Assembly: GCA_002900995.3 (NCBI GenBank)
Contig: PJEW03000019.1
Coordinates: forward strand, 18,183 to 72,117
DNA: 53,935 nt
Direction: 5' to 3'
Source of the DNA: Ganoderma boninense
Taxonomy: Eukaryota > Basidiomycota > Agaricomycetes > Polyporales > Polyporaceae
Below are positions 39,386 through 49,514 of the stretch, piece by piece. Within the stretch, counting starts at the first letter, position 1. Each line of letters opens with the position of its first letter. The position numbers and the translations under genes were made by a program. Below the pieces are notes generated by a model. It was not told the origin of the DNA. It searched no databases and was given only the letters and a program-made list of their open reading frames with translations.

Positions 39386-42300
39386 ATGATTCAATACGAT
39401 TTATTATTACAAATAGCTAATATAATCATCAATTTAATAGATGTTTTATTAGTTTTATTACCTATATTACTTGCAGTAGCTTTTATGACTATCATAGAAA
39501 GAAAACAATTAGCTGCACATCAAAGAAGAGTAGGACCTGTTAAGTGTTTTGGGAAAACACTATTATGGGTAAAACTATCAAACTCCGGGGACACCCTAAA
39601 GCTTATGATACCAAGCTATCTTCGAAAGATTATAAGTGGCTGGATTAATTACCCAGGTATGGTAACAAGTCATAAGATGAATGAAAATGAAATGGGCTAT
39701 CGCGGATCTAAGTCAGCCAACAAAGCTGTAAAAGAGCAACGAGTAGACGGTAGTTGGTGCAAAAAACCATTGCACTTAAGGTATACTCTAATGGGTTTCA
39801 AAAGAAATTATCAAGTCAAAATCCTTTCTAAACAATTAAATATTAAAAATTATTCTACTTTAAGTCAAACCGGTTTCAATAATAAACTAAACCCATGGTT
39901 TGTAACAGGTTTTACAGATGCTGAAGGGTGTTTCATAATCTTAATTTTAAAGGACCCCAAAAATAAAACTAATTGAACAGTTAAAACAAGATTTTCAATT
40001 GGTCTTCATAAAAAAGACACACTAATATTAGAATTAATTAAATCTCATTTTGGAGGTATAGGAACCATATCTCCCCAAAATAAAGAAAGTGTTCAATATA
40101 GAGTAGGTTCTTTAAAGGATTTAAATGATAAAATAATACCTCATTTTGATAAGTATCCTTTAATTTCTAACAAAAAAGCGGACTTTATTTTATTTAAAAA
40201 AATAATAAACTTAATTAATCATAAAGAACATTTGACATTAGAAGGTTTACAAAAAATACTGGCAATTAAAGGGTCTTTAAATTTAGGCTTATCTGATGAA
40301 ATAAAAATAAATTTTCCTAATATTAGAACTATAGAAAGACCTTTAGTCGCGCTACCAAAAATAATTGACCCTAATTGGATCTCAGGATTTACTAGCGGAG
40401 ATGGATGTTTTCATGTTAGATTTAAAAAATCAACAAAATCTAAGTTAGGTGTTCAAGTATCCTTATTATTTAAAATTACTCAACAGGAAAGAGATAAAGA
40501 GTTAATGAAAAGTTTTATAGATTACTTTAATTGTGGCTCTATAAGCAAAAATTCTACTTGGATAGACTACACTGTTGTTAAACAAGAAGATCTGGACCTT
40601 AAAGTAATTCCCTTTTTTGATAAATATAAAATAGTTGGTGTAAAACTTCAAGATTACATAGATTTCAAAAAAGTAGCAGAGTTAATTAGAACTAAGGATC
40701 ACTTAACTACATCAGGACTAAAAAAAATTAAGGAAATTAAAGAAGGTATGAATAAAGGAAGATAATTAGATATTTATTTGTAAGATAAATTTGATGACCA
40801 TGAATACAGTAGGTTACTACGGAATACTTCAACCATTTGCCGATGCTTTAAAATTAGTAGTGAAAGAAACAATTATACCATCACAATCAAATAAAATATT
40901 ATTTTATTTAGCTCCTGTCTCTACATTAATCTTTAGTTTATTAGGTTGGGGTATTATACCATTTGGTGAAGGTTTAACATTATTTGATTTTCCTTTAGGT
41001 ATATTATATACTTTAGCTTTATCATCTTTAGGTGTATACGGAGTATTATTTGCAGGTTGGTCTGCTAATTCTAAATATGCATTTTTAGGAAGTTTAAGAT
41101 CTACAGCTGCAATGATAAGTTATGAATTAATATTAAGTTCCGCGATATTAATAATAATTTTATTAACAGGATCATTTAATTTCACTACAATAATAGAAAG
41201 TCAACAATCCGTATGGTTTATAATACCATTATTACCTATTTTTATAATATATTTTATTTCTATATTAGCTGAAACAAGTAGAACACCATTTGATTTACAA
41301 GAGGCTAAGTTAACCAGCTAACTAATAACTCGGCCTCTATAAACTTTGCTGTATGCTGGAAACCCCTAAAGGCTTAAATACCTTAATGGTAACAATTTTA
41401 AGTATGTAACAATGGGCAATCAGCAGGAAACCAAATCTTTATATTTATAAAGAGAGTAGGATCCTCAGAGACTACACGCTTAGATTTCATTTAATTATAA
41501 ATATAAATTAATTGAGATAAGATATAGTCCAATCTTTATTTAAAGATAAAGTAGTTTAATAAGTTAAAATACTTTTAAAAAGTACCTGGCCTAGTGTTGT
41601 ACTGATAAAAGTGTTGATTACTAATTTTTTTTTTAAGGAGTTCAAACAAAAATTAATTATTTTTTGTATGTTATTTTTTAGTTTAACCTTTTTTTTATTT
41701 TATGTGCCATTCAACATTGACTTTAATGATTTGACCTTATCTCATTTTTCTGCTCTTGCACCTATAAAAATTTATAAAGACCTTACAAATCCAGATAGTT
41801 TTAAAGAAGACCTTTACAAAGTTGGAGGTGTTTATGGTTTTGTAAACTTCATAGATGGAAAACAATACATTGGTTCTAGTAAAAATTTATATGAAAGACT
41901 AACTGATCACTTAAGAGGAGTTAGTTCTAATATTAGATTGCAGAGAAGTATAAAAAAATGGGGTTTGAGTAATTTTACTTTTGTCATTTATTATATTCAT
42001 AATAACCCTGCTGTTATTTTAACTGACGTTGAAACAGAAGTAATTCAGAGTTTTCTTTTTAAAAATTTATACAATTTTAAAAAAGAAGCTAAGTCCATGT
42101 TAGGTTATAAACATACGGTTAAGGCCATAACCAAAATGAAACAAAGATTGGCTGATAAAATCAATCATCCGATGTTCGGTAAAAAACATACTTTAAAAAC
42201 TATTAATTCAATGAAAAAATTTGGTTCGTTAAATCCTATGTTTAAAAAAACACAGAGCACTGAATCAAAATTCAAAATATCTTTAGCTTTAAGTAAAACA

Positions 42301-43009
42301 CCTTTAGGTTTATATGATAAAGATAATAATTTGATTAAAACATTTATTAATCAAGTAGAATTAGCTGCCGAATTCGGTGTGTTTAAAACTACTATCTCTA
42401 GATATGTCAAATCAGGTAAATTATTTCAAAAAAGATATTATATAAAAAAATTAGAAAAAGAATAATTATAAAAATCATTTAAGATTTTTTAAAAAACTAA
42501 TAAGTAATTAATAACTTTTTAAAACTTCAAATTACAATAGAATTCAAAATTTTGTTTGTTATTCTAAAAATAGCTATTCTAAATTACTTTACTTACTCAA
42601 CTCAACTCAACTCAAATTTAAATTTAATTTAATTTAATTTAATTTTATGGAAAGTGAATTAGTAGCTGGTTTCTTCACTGAACACAGTTCAATTATTTTT
42701 GTATTCTTCTTTTTAGCTGAATATACTTCAATAGTATTATTTAGTTGTATAACAGCTATATTATTTTTAGGTGGTTATAATATGCCTAATTTAATAGTAA
42801 ATGATACTTTCTTTAACATACAAAGTATTATTTTAGGTTTAAAAACATGTATATTCTGTTTTATGTTTGTATGGTTCAGAGCAACATTACCTAGACTAAG
42901 ATATGATCAACTTATTGAATTCTGTTGGTTAAATCTTTTACCGGTAGTAGTAGCTTTTATTATACTTGTACCAAGTATATTAGTTGCTTTCGATATAGCT
43001 CCTTACTAG
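39386..43009 (+). CDS. nad1: NADH dehydrogenase subunit 1, three exons
   Basis: Exons 39386-39538, 40803-41306 and 42650-43009 give 338 residues. Joins restore ERKQLAAHQRRVGP-NTVGYYG and TPFDLQEA-ESELVAGFFTEH. ND1 forms the quinone entry channel of complex I; the conserved loop residues are in GWSANSKYAFLGSLRSTAAM and ETSRTPFDL. Both introns follow T and end in G. All Trp are TGG. The stop is followed after 14 bases by a C6 tract (43024-43029) and then trnI. Confidence 0.97.
39539..40765 (+). CDS. LAGLIDADG endonuclease in nad1-i1 (one TGA as Trp)
   Basis: It is in frame with nad1 exon 1 and open to 40765 if TGA at 39974-39976 is Trp (KTNW-TVKTRFSIGLHKKD, where relatives have Trp as in [10 protein letters not shown]). 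Motifs: WFVTGFTDAEGCFIIL and WISGFTSGDGCFHVR. The N-terminal leader is the segment identical to nad5-i1, the catalytic domains are not, so the gene is a chimera formed by recombination or gene conversion. It ends [14 protein letters not shown], nearly the same as the nad5-i1 end ([11 protein letters not shown]). About 408 intronic residues, otherwise intact; likely a homing enzyme for nad1. Confidence 0.88.
39539..40802 (+). mobile_element. Group I intron nad1-i1
   Basis: It lies between GTAGGACCT and AATACAGTAGGT and ends in G. 39572-39848 is identical to nad5-i1, while the remainder differs. Confidence 0.9.
41307..42649 (+). mobile_element. Group I intron nad1-i2
   Basis: It lies between CAAGAGGCT and GAAAGTGAATTA. 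The core is at the 5' side (41345-41545): GTATGCTGGAAACCCCTAAA, GGGCAATCAGCAGGAAACC, GAGACTACACG, GATATAGTCCAA. The ORF lies downstream of the core, opposite to cox2-i1. Confidence 0.88.
41611..42465 (+). CDS. GIY-YIG endonuclease in nad1-i2 with hydrophobic N-terminus
   Basis: A complete 284-residue frame, not fused to an exon, with its own start (GTG at 41611, or a later ATG). The catalytic domain is GGVYGFVNFIDGKQYIGSS, with Arg in LYERLTDHL and the acidic ETEVIQSFLF replacing the usual E-Q-YY. DNA-binding repeats follow (HTVKAITKMKQRL, NHPMFGKKHTLKT, NPMFKKTQSTESKF), then a NUMOD1-type end (NQVELAAEFGVFKTTISRYV). Unusually, residues about 10-35 form a membrane-like helix (LIIFCMLFFSLTFFLFYV) ahead of the domain. 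The true start may be after this helix. Confidence 0.82.
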   Translation: MLITNFFFKEFKQKLIIFCMLFFSLTFFLFYVPFNIDFNDLTLSHFSALAPIKIYKDLTNPDSFKEDLYKVGGVYGFVNFIDGKQYIGSSKNLYERLTDHLRGVSSNIRLQRSIKKWGLSNFTFVIYYIHNNPAVILTDVETEVIQSFLFKNLYNFKKEAKSMLGYKHTVKAITKMKQRLADKINHPMFGKKHTLKTINSMKKFGSLNPMFKKTQSTESKFKISLALSKTPLGLYDKDNNLIKTFINQVELAAEFGVFKTTISRYVKSGKLFQKRYYIKKLEKE

Positions 43010-43092
43010 GATTAATATTAAAGCCCCCCTTTTTATCATTTAAAAGAGAGTAGTTTCATAAAATACAAATAAATTAATAAACATTTTAATTA

Positions 43093-43163
43093 AAGCCTAT
43101 AATTTAAAGGTAGAATAATTTCTTGATAAGGAATCTGTAGAAGTTCGATTCTTCTTGGGCTTA
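43093..43163 (+). tRNA. trnI: tRNA-Ile(GAU)
   Basis: The acceptor AAGCCTA/TGGGCTT pairs, the anticodon stem ATTTC/GGAAT has loop TTGATAA (GAT), T arm AGAAGTTCGATTCTTCT. Confidence 0.9.
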
Positions 43164-43202
43164 ATAAAAATATATTTTATATGAATATAAATTATTAATT
43201 TA

Positions 43203-43213
43203 TTACAGTGTAA
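43203..43213 (+). promoter_or_regulatory. Palindrome TTACAGTGTAA plus poly-A, copy 3
   Basis: It is 40 bases after trnI and upstream of the cob leader. As in the other copies, A8-A9 follows directly. Confidence 0.4.
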
Positions 43214-43279
43214 AAAAAAAATTATTAGTAAAAGTTTAAAAATAAAAAATCTAATTAATTAAAAATGATAAAATAACAA

Positions 43280-43467
43280 AAAAAAATAAGGGTGTCTAAG
43301 TATAATAATAAAACATATACTTAGAATAATATAAATTAAAGATGTTTAGATGTAAAATCTATTCATTAAAACATCCTTTAATATATTAATACAATAATGT
43401 ATATACTTATAATATATTTTTAAATTATTATATAAATATATCTTTTCAATTTTAGTTTAAAATTTAA
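43280..43467 (+). promoter_or_regulatory. Leader of cob, repeated elsewhere
   Basis: GGGTGTCTAAGTAT, ACATCCTTTAATATATTAA and AATAATGTATAT (43393-43404) recur in order upstream of family A copy A1 (4180-4316) and in part upstream of family C copy C2 (52390-52423). It is likely a shared expression leader. Confidence 0.42.
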
Positions 43468-46400
43468 GTGAGAAATTTAAAATCGCAAATATTACTTAGA
43501 CTTGTAAATTCATATTTAGTAGATTCACCTGAACCTGCTAATATCTCATATTTGTGGAATTTTGGGTCTTTATTAGGATTATGTTTAATTTTACAAATAT
43601 TAACAGGAATTTTCTTAGCAATGCATTATCAACCACACGTAGATTTTGCTTTTAATTCAGTTGAACATATTATGAGAGACGTAAATAATGGTTGGGCAAT
43701 AAGATATACACATGCAAATGTAGCATCATTCTTCTTTATATTTGTATATGCCCACATAGCAAAAGGGTTATATTACGGATCTTATAAATCACCAAGAGTA
43801 TTATTATGGACAATTGGTGTAATTATTTTAATAGTTATGATAGGTACAGCATTCTTGGGTTATGTTTTACCATATGGTCAAATGTCATTATGGGGTGCAA
43901 CAGTAATTACAAATTTATTAAGTGCTATTCCAGTATTTGGACAAGATTTAGTAGAACTAATCTGGGGAGGTTTCAGTGTAAGTAATGCAACATTAAATAG
44001 ATTTTTTTCATTACATTACTTATTACCTTTCTTATTAGCTGCTTTAGTAGTAGCGCATTTAATTGCTCAAGTGTAGGGCCTTTTTATTAGATATAAAATA
44101 ATTAGAATCAAGCTATATGCTGGAACCTCCTAAAGGCTTAAATACCTTAATGGTAACAAATTTAAGTATGTAACAATGGACAATCAGCAGGAAACCAAAC
44201 TATAAATTAAAAATTATTAGGAGTAGGATCCTCAGAGACTACACGCTTGACACCTAATTTCAATCAGGTTAAGATATAGTCCAAACTATACTGAAAGGTA
44301 TAGAAATTATTGTATAAATCTATATTAAATATAACTAAATTATTTCATATGAGTCATCTCTGTTCATAGAATGAGTAAAGGTGAAATCTCTCAATTCAAA
44401 TAAAAATCCTATTAAAACCAAGTATTAATAGGAAACATTCTTGGAGATGTATATATGAGAATATTTTCTGAAAAAGCTAATGTAAGAATTATTTTTAGAC
44501 AGGTTTCTATAAATGCTTCATATTTATTACATTTTTTTGTTTATACCAAGCATTTGTGTTAATTCCTCCTTCAGGTTCAATAGTTACTGATAAAAAAACA
44601 GGGAAAGTGAGATATAATCTAAGTTTTTCTACTTTATTTTTTCCTTGTTTTAATGAATTATATTAAATTTTCTATTTTGAAGAAAAAAAAAATTATTCGG
44701 ATTAACATAACAGACCTTTAACTCCGGTAATTTTAGCTTACTGGATTATAGATGATGGGGGTTTTACCGGTTCTGGTTTAAAAGTATATACTAATTCTTT
44801 TTCTTTAGAAGAATTAAATTTATTGATTAAAGCGTAAAATAAAAATTTTTCATAAAAGCTACAATTAATATTTCTAAAAAGAAAATAGTATAGCTTATAT
44901 ATTTCAAAAATCAAATGTCTTTGATTAAAATTTTAGTAATAACTTATATGCTACAAAGATACATTATATAAGTTAAATATAGATTAGCAATAAAACTTGT
45001 TACACACACACGGTTCAAATAATCCTAATGGAATTTCAGGAAGTGGAGATAGATATGCATTCCATCCATACTTTGTCTTTAAAGATTTAGTGACAATATT
45101 TTTATTCTTCTTAGTATTAAGTATTATGGTATTTTATTACCCTAATTTTTTAGGACATAGTGATAATTATATTCCTGCTAATCCAATGCAAACACCTGCA
45201 TCTATTGTTCCTGAATGGTATGAATAAAGATGCCATGCTTAAGAGTAATCTTATGAATAATTAACTTTACTATATGCTGGTAACCCCTAAAGCTTTAAGT
45301 ACTCATCTAAATAGTAACAATCTTAAAGATAATACAATGGGCAATCAGCAGGAAACCAAAGCACAATGGATCTTATATTTGTTTACATAGAAACCGAATT
45401 TCCAGGCATGTTGGTAGGATCCTCAGAGACTACACGTAAAGCTCCTTAATTCTTTTAATTAAATTGATTAATTTTATTAAGGATGAAGATATAGTCCAGC
45501 CATTTATTGAAAGATATTGGGTAATATATTTATATGTATATTATTAAAGTTATATGATAACTTCCATAAGTTTAGTATGTACGCAAAATAACTCTACTAT
45601 GTCTACAAAAAGACTATCAAAATCTGATAGAATAAAAATAACTATAGAAAGTCCTTTAAATTAAATTATTATCGGTTTATTACTGGGTGACGGTCATATT
45701 CAAAAAAGATCGATAAACGGTAATTCTAGATTTATTTATGGACAAAGTAGTTTAAGATTACATCATCTTAATTATTTTAATCATGTATTTGAATTATTTA
45801 AACCTTACTTATCTAAAGATTTTTATCCTAAAAAAAGATCTTTTACAGATAGAGAAGAAGTAATAAAATATATAGTTCAGTTCAATTTGCTACATTATCA
45901 CTTCCATGTTTTAACTATTATAAAGACCTATTCGATAATTCAAATAATTTAAAAATAGTTCCTTCAAATATACAAAATTTACTTAGTCCCAGAGGATTGG
46001 CTTATTGGATGATGGATGACGGTTCTCTTCAAAATAAAGGTTTACATTTAAATACTTATGGTTTTACTCAGCAAGATCTTTTCTTATTAAAAACTACTTT
46101 AGAAAATATGTTTGGAGAAAATACTTTGAAATGTACAATTCATAAGCACCAAAAAGGAGAAAGAATTTATATATGGGAAGAAAGCATGGAATTGATAAGA
46201 AACAATATCTCTCAGTTTATGCATAAAGATATGCAGTATAAAATAAACTCTGATATATTAAAATAATATAAATATATAAAAATGATCTTTTACCATTTTA
46301 TGCTATTTTAAGATCAATACCTAATAAATTATTAGGGGTATTAGCTATGTTTGGAGCATTATTAATATTTTTAATTTTACCTTACTCTGATTTATCTCAA

Positions 46401-46646
46401 ATAAGAGGTTCTTCATTTAGACCTTTAATGAAATTTGCATTTTGGTTATTTGTGGTAGATTTTATTATCTTAATGTGGATCGGGTCTCAACACCCTGAAA
46501 CACCTTATGTTGAAATCGGACAAGTGGCAACTGCTTTTTATTTCTTATGGTTCATTTTCATAATACCGGTAGTTGGAGTATTGGAAAACACTCTATTCGA
46601 TTTAGCAACTATCTCTAACAATCAAAATAATTCCCCCCTACCTTAA
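43468..46646 (+). CDS. cob: Cytochrome b, three exons, GTG start
   Basis: Exons 43468-44067, 45000-45219 and 46285-46646 give 393 residues. Joins restore [18 protein letters not shown] and IVPEW(Y)[10 protein letters not shown]. Visible features: N-terminal [18 protein letters not shown], haem-binding helices with [18 protein letters not shown] and [16 protein letters not shown], the quinol loop [17 protein letters not shown], and the PEWY motif. Start: TAA immediately precedes GTG (43468) and no ATG is near, so GTG is the likely start. The C-terminus [10 protein letters not shown] encodes a C6 tract, and the frame goes on after TAA into an endonuclease relic. All Trp are TGG. Confidence 0.95.
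44068..44999 (+). mobile_element. Group I intron cob-i1
   Basis: It lies between TTAATTGCT and TTACACACACAC and ends in G. The core is at 44110-44285 (TATGCTGGAACCTCCTAAAG, GGACAATCAGCAGGAAACC, GAGACTACACG, AGATATAGTCCA). Confidence 0.9.
44345..44935 (+). pseudogene. LAGLIDADG endonuclease relic in cob-i1
   Basis: Remains of both motifs are readable: [17 protein letters not shown] (about 44430, with DV for DG) and [19 protein letters not shown] (about 44720), the latter followed by [19 protein letters not shown]. Stops and frame changes separate them. It belongs to the same type as the cob-i2 and nad5-i2 proteins. The intron itself retains a recognisable core. Confidence 0.7.
45220..46284 (+). 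mobile_element. Group I intron cob-i2
   Basis: It cuts the Tyr codon of PEWY: exon 2 ends CCTGAATGGT and exon 3 begins ATCTTTTACC. The core at 45270-45500 has TATGCTGGTAACCCCTAAAG, GGGCAATCAGCAGGAAACC, GAGACTACACG and GAAGATATAGTCCAGCC. Confidence 0.9.
45599..46266 (+). pseudogene. LAGLIDADG endonuclease in cob-i2, damaged
   Basis: ATG 45599 opens [14 protein letters not shown]; an in-frame TAA follows at 45662-45664, then the same frame gives [16 protein letters not shown] (motif 1) and [21 protein letters not shown] frameshift near 45875 leads to [20 protein letters not shown] with [11 protein letters not shown] (motif 2) and the end [10 protein letters not shown] at TAA 46264-46266. Apart from one stop and one shift all parts of a working enzyme are present. 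Confidence 0.78.
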
Positions 46647-47690
46647 AGTAGTAACTACTAAAAATATGGGGTATTGGTTAGACCAAACTTAACTAACTTC
46701 ACCAAAACCTATTCGGTTAACTATTTTAAGGTTAGAAGAAGACAGTTTTCAACTAAGTCTAATAGTTTAATAAGTACTGACTTACATGAATGGTTAAGGG
46801 GTTTTACAGACGCAGAAGGTTGCTTTGTTATAACCCAGATAAAAACTACACCGTTTTCATTCCGATTCATATTTAAAATAAAATTACGTAGAGATGACAG
46901 ACCTTTATTAGAATACTTAAAAACTCAGTATAACGTGGGTAATGTTTATCCATCTTAAGTACCAAATTCTAATATTTCAAGTACCTGGTAAGTTCCTAAA
47001 CAAGAAGACTTACTAAAATTAATAGGGATTTTTGATATTAGACCTTTAAACACTTCTAAACATTTAGACTATCTTTTGTGGAAAAGTGCATTTCTACTTT
47101 ACTTAAGTACAAAAAATGAGGATTCAATCATTAAAACAGATACCAAAAGTAAAATATTAGATATAAAAGGTCAAATTAACAATAGTAGGACGTCTTTTGT
47201 TTTACCACTTTCACATAAAATAGAGATTACACCCTTCTGGCTGCTAGGTTTTATTGAAGGTGAAGGTTGGTTCCATGTTAAAAAACAAAAATCAAATTAT
47301 TTTTCTCTAATATTTGGAATTGGGCAAACAATTAACCAAACCCCGGTTATTGAGGCCATATTAAAATATCTTAATAACATCGCAACAGAAAAAAATTTAA
47401 TTCACGACATCATAAGAGTTAAAGAATATAGGGACCTTAGAAATAAAAACTCTAAACCTTTTGTCTATCTAACCTTTTCAAGAATAGCTTTCATCTTAGA
47501 GGTTTTTATCCCTTTCCTAGTTAACTTAACATTTCTTTCTAAAAAGGGCTTAGATTATCAAGATTGGAGAGAAGTTGCTATGCTTATGAAAGACGGGGCT
47601 AACCTAACACCAGAGGGTTATGTAATTATAACAAATATTAGAAATAGAATGAATAATAATAGACTATCCACTAACATTAAAACTTTATAA
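46647..47690 (+). pseudogene. LAGLIDADG endonuclease in frame behind cob, two internal TAA
   Basis: The frame is that of cob exon 3, separated by TAA at the cob stop and at 46659-46661. From 46674 it has a leader (NLTNFTKTYSVNYFKVRRRQ) and motif 1 WLRGFTDAEGCFVIT. TAA codons at 46956-46958 and about 46992 interrupt an otherwise collinear protein (NVYPS-stop-VPNSNISSTW-stop-VPKQEDLL), and from 47076 to 47690 it is open with motif 2 WLLGFIEGEGWFHVK and the C-terminus LTPEGYVIITNIRNRMNNNR. No intron surrounds it. It could be a recent pseudogene, or expressed if TAA is suppressed (speculative). A second cob tail lies at 53615-53833. Confidence 0.78.
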
Positions 47691-48535
47691 GATACTGTTT
47701 AATTTTTCTTTAAAGCCTGTTCTAAAATTTATTTATAATTTGTAGGAACTAGGGCAATTAATACTTGAGTGTTTGTGAGTGTATTGTCTGAATATAACAA
47801 AACATAACAAAACAACATATATCCTATTAGACCCTTTCCAATCTCTGTAATAAGCTCACATAACAAGGATAAATTTATTCAGTAAGTTTAAAAATTGGTA
47901 TGTAAGTATTTCCCCATAAAAAATATTATTTGTTATAGGGTTTAGGCTCTATACAAGCAATATACATAATAAAAGATACTTACTGTTTACAAGTAAACCC
48001 TATTTGTAAACTATAAGATTATATAATCTTTTTCCCGTAAATTTAATTAAAATTTTAACTTAAACGAAACCACCCCCCCAAAAAAAATCATTTGGGTTAG
48101 TGTACCAATAGTATTTTACTCAACAACCTTTTTTTTAAATGTAAAATCTTCTTAAAAGAGAATGAAAACTAAAAAGTATGTTTTACATATAACCCCCTTT
48201 AATTAAAGATATATAATTTAGTATAAGTTTAAATTCAATTTTTAAATTTAAACATTTGGGATTGTAAATTTAATATAAAAGTATCTCTCCATTATCAAAA
48301 AATTCTTTGGAGAATTCCAAGCCATATAAAGTTATATACTTAAATATTAGTATTTTATAGGTATATCCTATTAAAAAAATCAGATTCGTAATAATCTTAT
48401 AGTTTCTAATTAAATATAATTAATAAAATATATTTAAATAAATTAAATTAATTAATAATTAATGAATTAATGAATTAGTATTATAGGTCCTATACATATA
48501 ATTTATTAAAATTTACCCCCAGATAGATAGGGTAT
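47691..48535 (+). promoter_or_regulatory. Spacer with repeated leader before family A copy A4
   Basis: It has a poly-C run (CACCCCCCCAAA, about 48070) and a C5 tract (about 48190). 48280-48412 matches the leader at 33248-33385. No tRNA or ORF is seen. Confidence 0.4.
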
Positions 48536-49336
48536 ATGTCTATTCTTTACAATTTAAATTCAAACAAAATGTTTAATAAAACTAAGATCTTAGATGCTAT
48601 TAATAAAGCAGCTATTTTTACAGCAGGAGGTGTAGGTTATCATTTAATTGATCGAGCTTTATATTATAAAGCAAACATGATAGAAGATAAAATACAAAAA
48701 GATAGAGCAGAAGAGTTACAAAATGGTATTAAAGAAGTAAATGATGGTTTATCCAGTATAGGCCAAAATTTAAATAGTCTTAGTGATAAAATCAATTCAA
48801 TGCGTGAGGAATATATTTCTAGAGGTCCAGAAAAATTTAGCCAAATTAAAGATAAATGGTTTGAAATGGCTCAAGATATTAAAGATAAATGTGTTAGTGT
48901 AGAATCTAAGTTATCTGAACTAAGTATACCTGATTGGGAAAATTCAGGGTACTCTCAGGAATTAAAAGAAGTAATGGTTTTAATTGATAAATTTACTGAT
49001 TACATAGATTCTTTTGAAAAAACAAACAAATTTCTTCCTGATTTCTCTGAATTTTATAAATATCTTGATAATATCTCAATATTACAAGAATCGTCATTAT
49101 TCCATATATTATTGTTTATAGTTTTATTATTAACTGTATTTAATATTTTATCGGTATTATTTGGTAATGAAATCATTAAATATTTTAATCTTGAAGAAAG
49201 ATTTCCTAGATTGGGATTATTCTTTAGATTGAGAATTAAATTTCAAAGATATTATTTAATGTGGAATGTATTAATATTATTCTTTGTTTGTATTGTTGGT
49301 ATAATTATAGATATTTTACTATTTACGGTCGGCTAA
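48536..49336 (+). CDS. Family A membrane protein, intact copy A4 (266 aa), unknown function
   Basis: I do not recognise the protein. From the N-terminus: a short hydrophobic stretch (DAINKAAIFTAGGVGYHLID), a long charged and heptad-like region (MIEDKIQKDRAEELQNGIKE, SIGQNLNSLSDKINSMREEY, about residues 45-170), then two membrane helices (SLFHILLFIVLLLTVFNILS and WNVLILFFVCIVGIIIDILL) flanking FGNEIIKYFNLEERFPRLGL, and a very short tail. A second ATG at residue 11 may be the true start. Three broken relatives exist at 4.4, 14.2 and 28.4 kb. It is preceded by a repeated leader and followed after 100 bases by trnR(ACG), as A2 is by the UUA tRNA. The C5 tract is about 60 bases after the stop. Its intactness argues that it is, or recently was, expressed. 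Confidence 0.7.
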   Translation: MSILYNLNSNKMFNKTKILDAINKAAIFTAGGVGYHLIDRALYYKANMIEDKIQKDRAEELQNGIKEVNDGLSSIGQNLNSLSDKINSMREEYISRGPEKFSQIKDKWFEMAQDIKDKCVSVESKLSELSIPDWENSGYSQELKEVMVLIDKFTDYIDSFEKTNKFLPDFSEFYKYLDNISILQESSLFHILLFIVLLLTVFNILSVLFGNEIIKYFNLEERFPRLGLFFRLRIKFQRYYLMWNVLILFFVCIVGIIIDILLFTVG

Positions 49337-49436
49337 ATTTATACTCTATAAATTTACTTTTTTTATTCAATTGATTGTTTTATTAATTTTAGTATATCCC
49401 CCTCCTTCTATTTTTAAATTGTTTTTTAATTTATTA

Positions 49437-49508
49437 ATTCCCTTAGTTCAAATGGTAGAACAGAGGTTTACGAAACCTTAATTAGTGGTTCAAATCCACT
49501 AGGGAACT
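49437..49508 (+). tRNA. trnR: tRNA-Arg(ACG)
   Basis: The acceptor TTCCCT/AGGGAA, D arm GTTCAAATGGTAGAAC, anticodon stem GAGGT/ACCTT with loop TTACGAA (ACG) and T arm AGTGGTTCAAATCCACT form. It is the best-paired of the three related copies (14973, 51954). Confidence 0.85.
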
Positions 49509-49514
49509 GATCCT

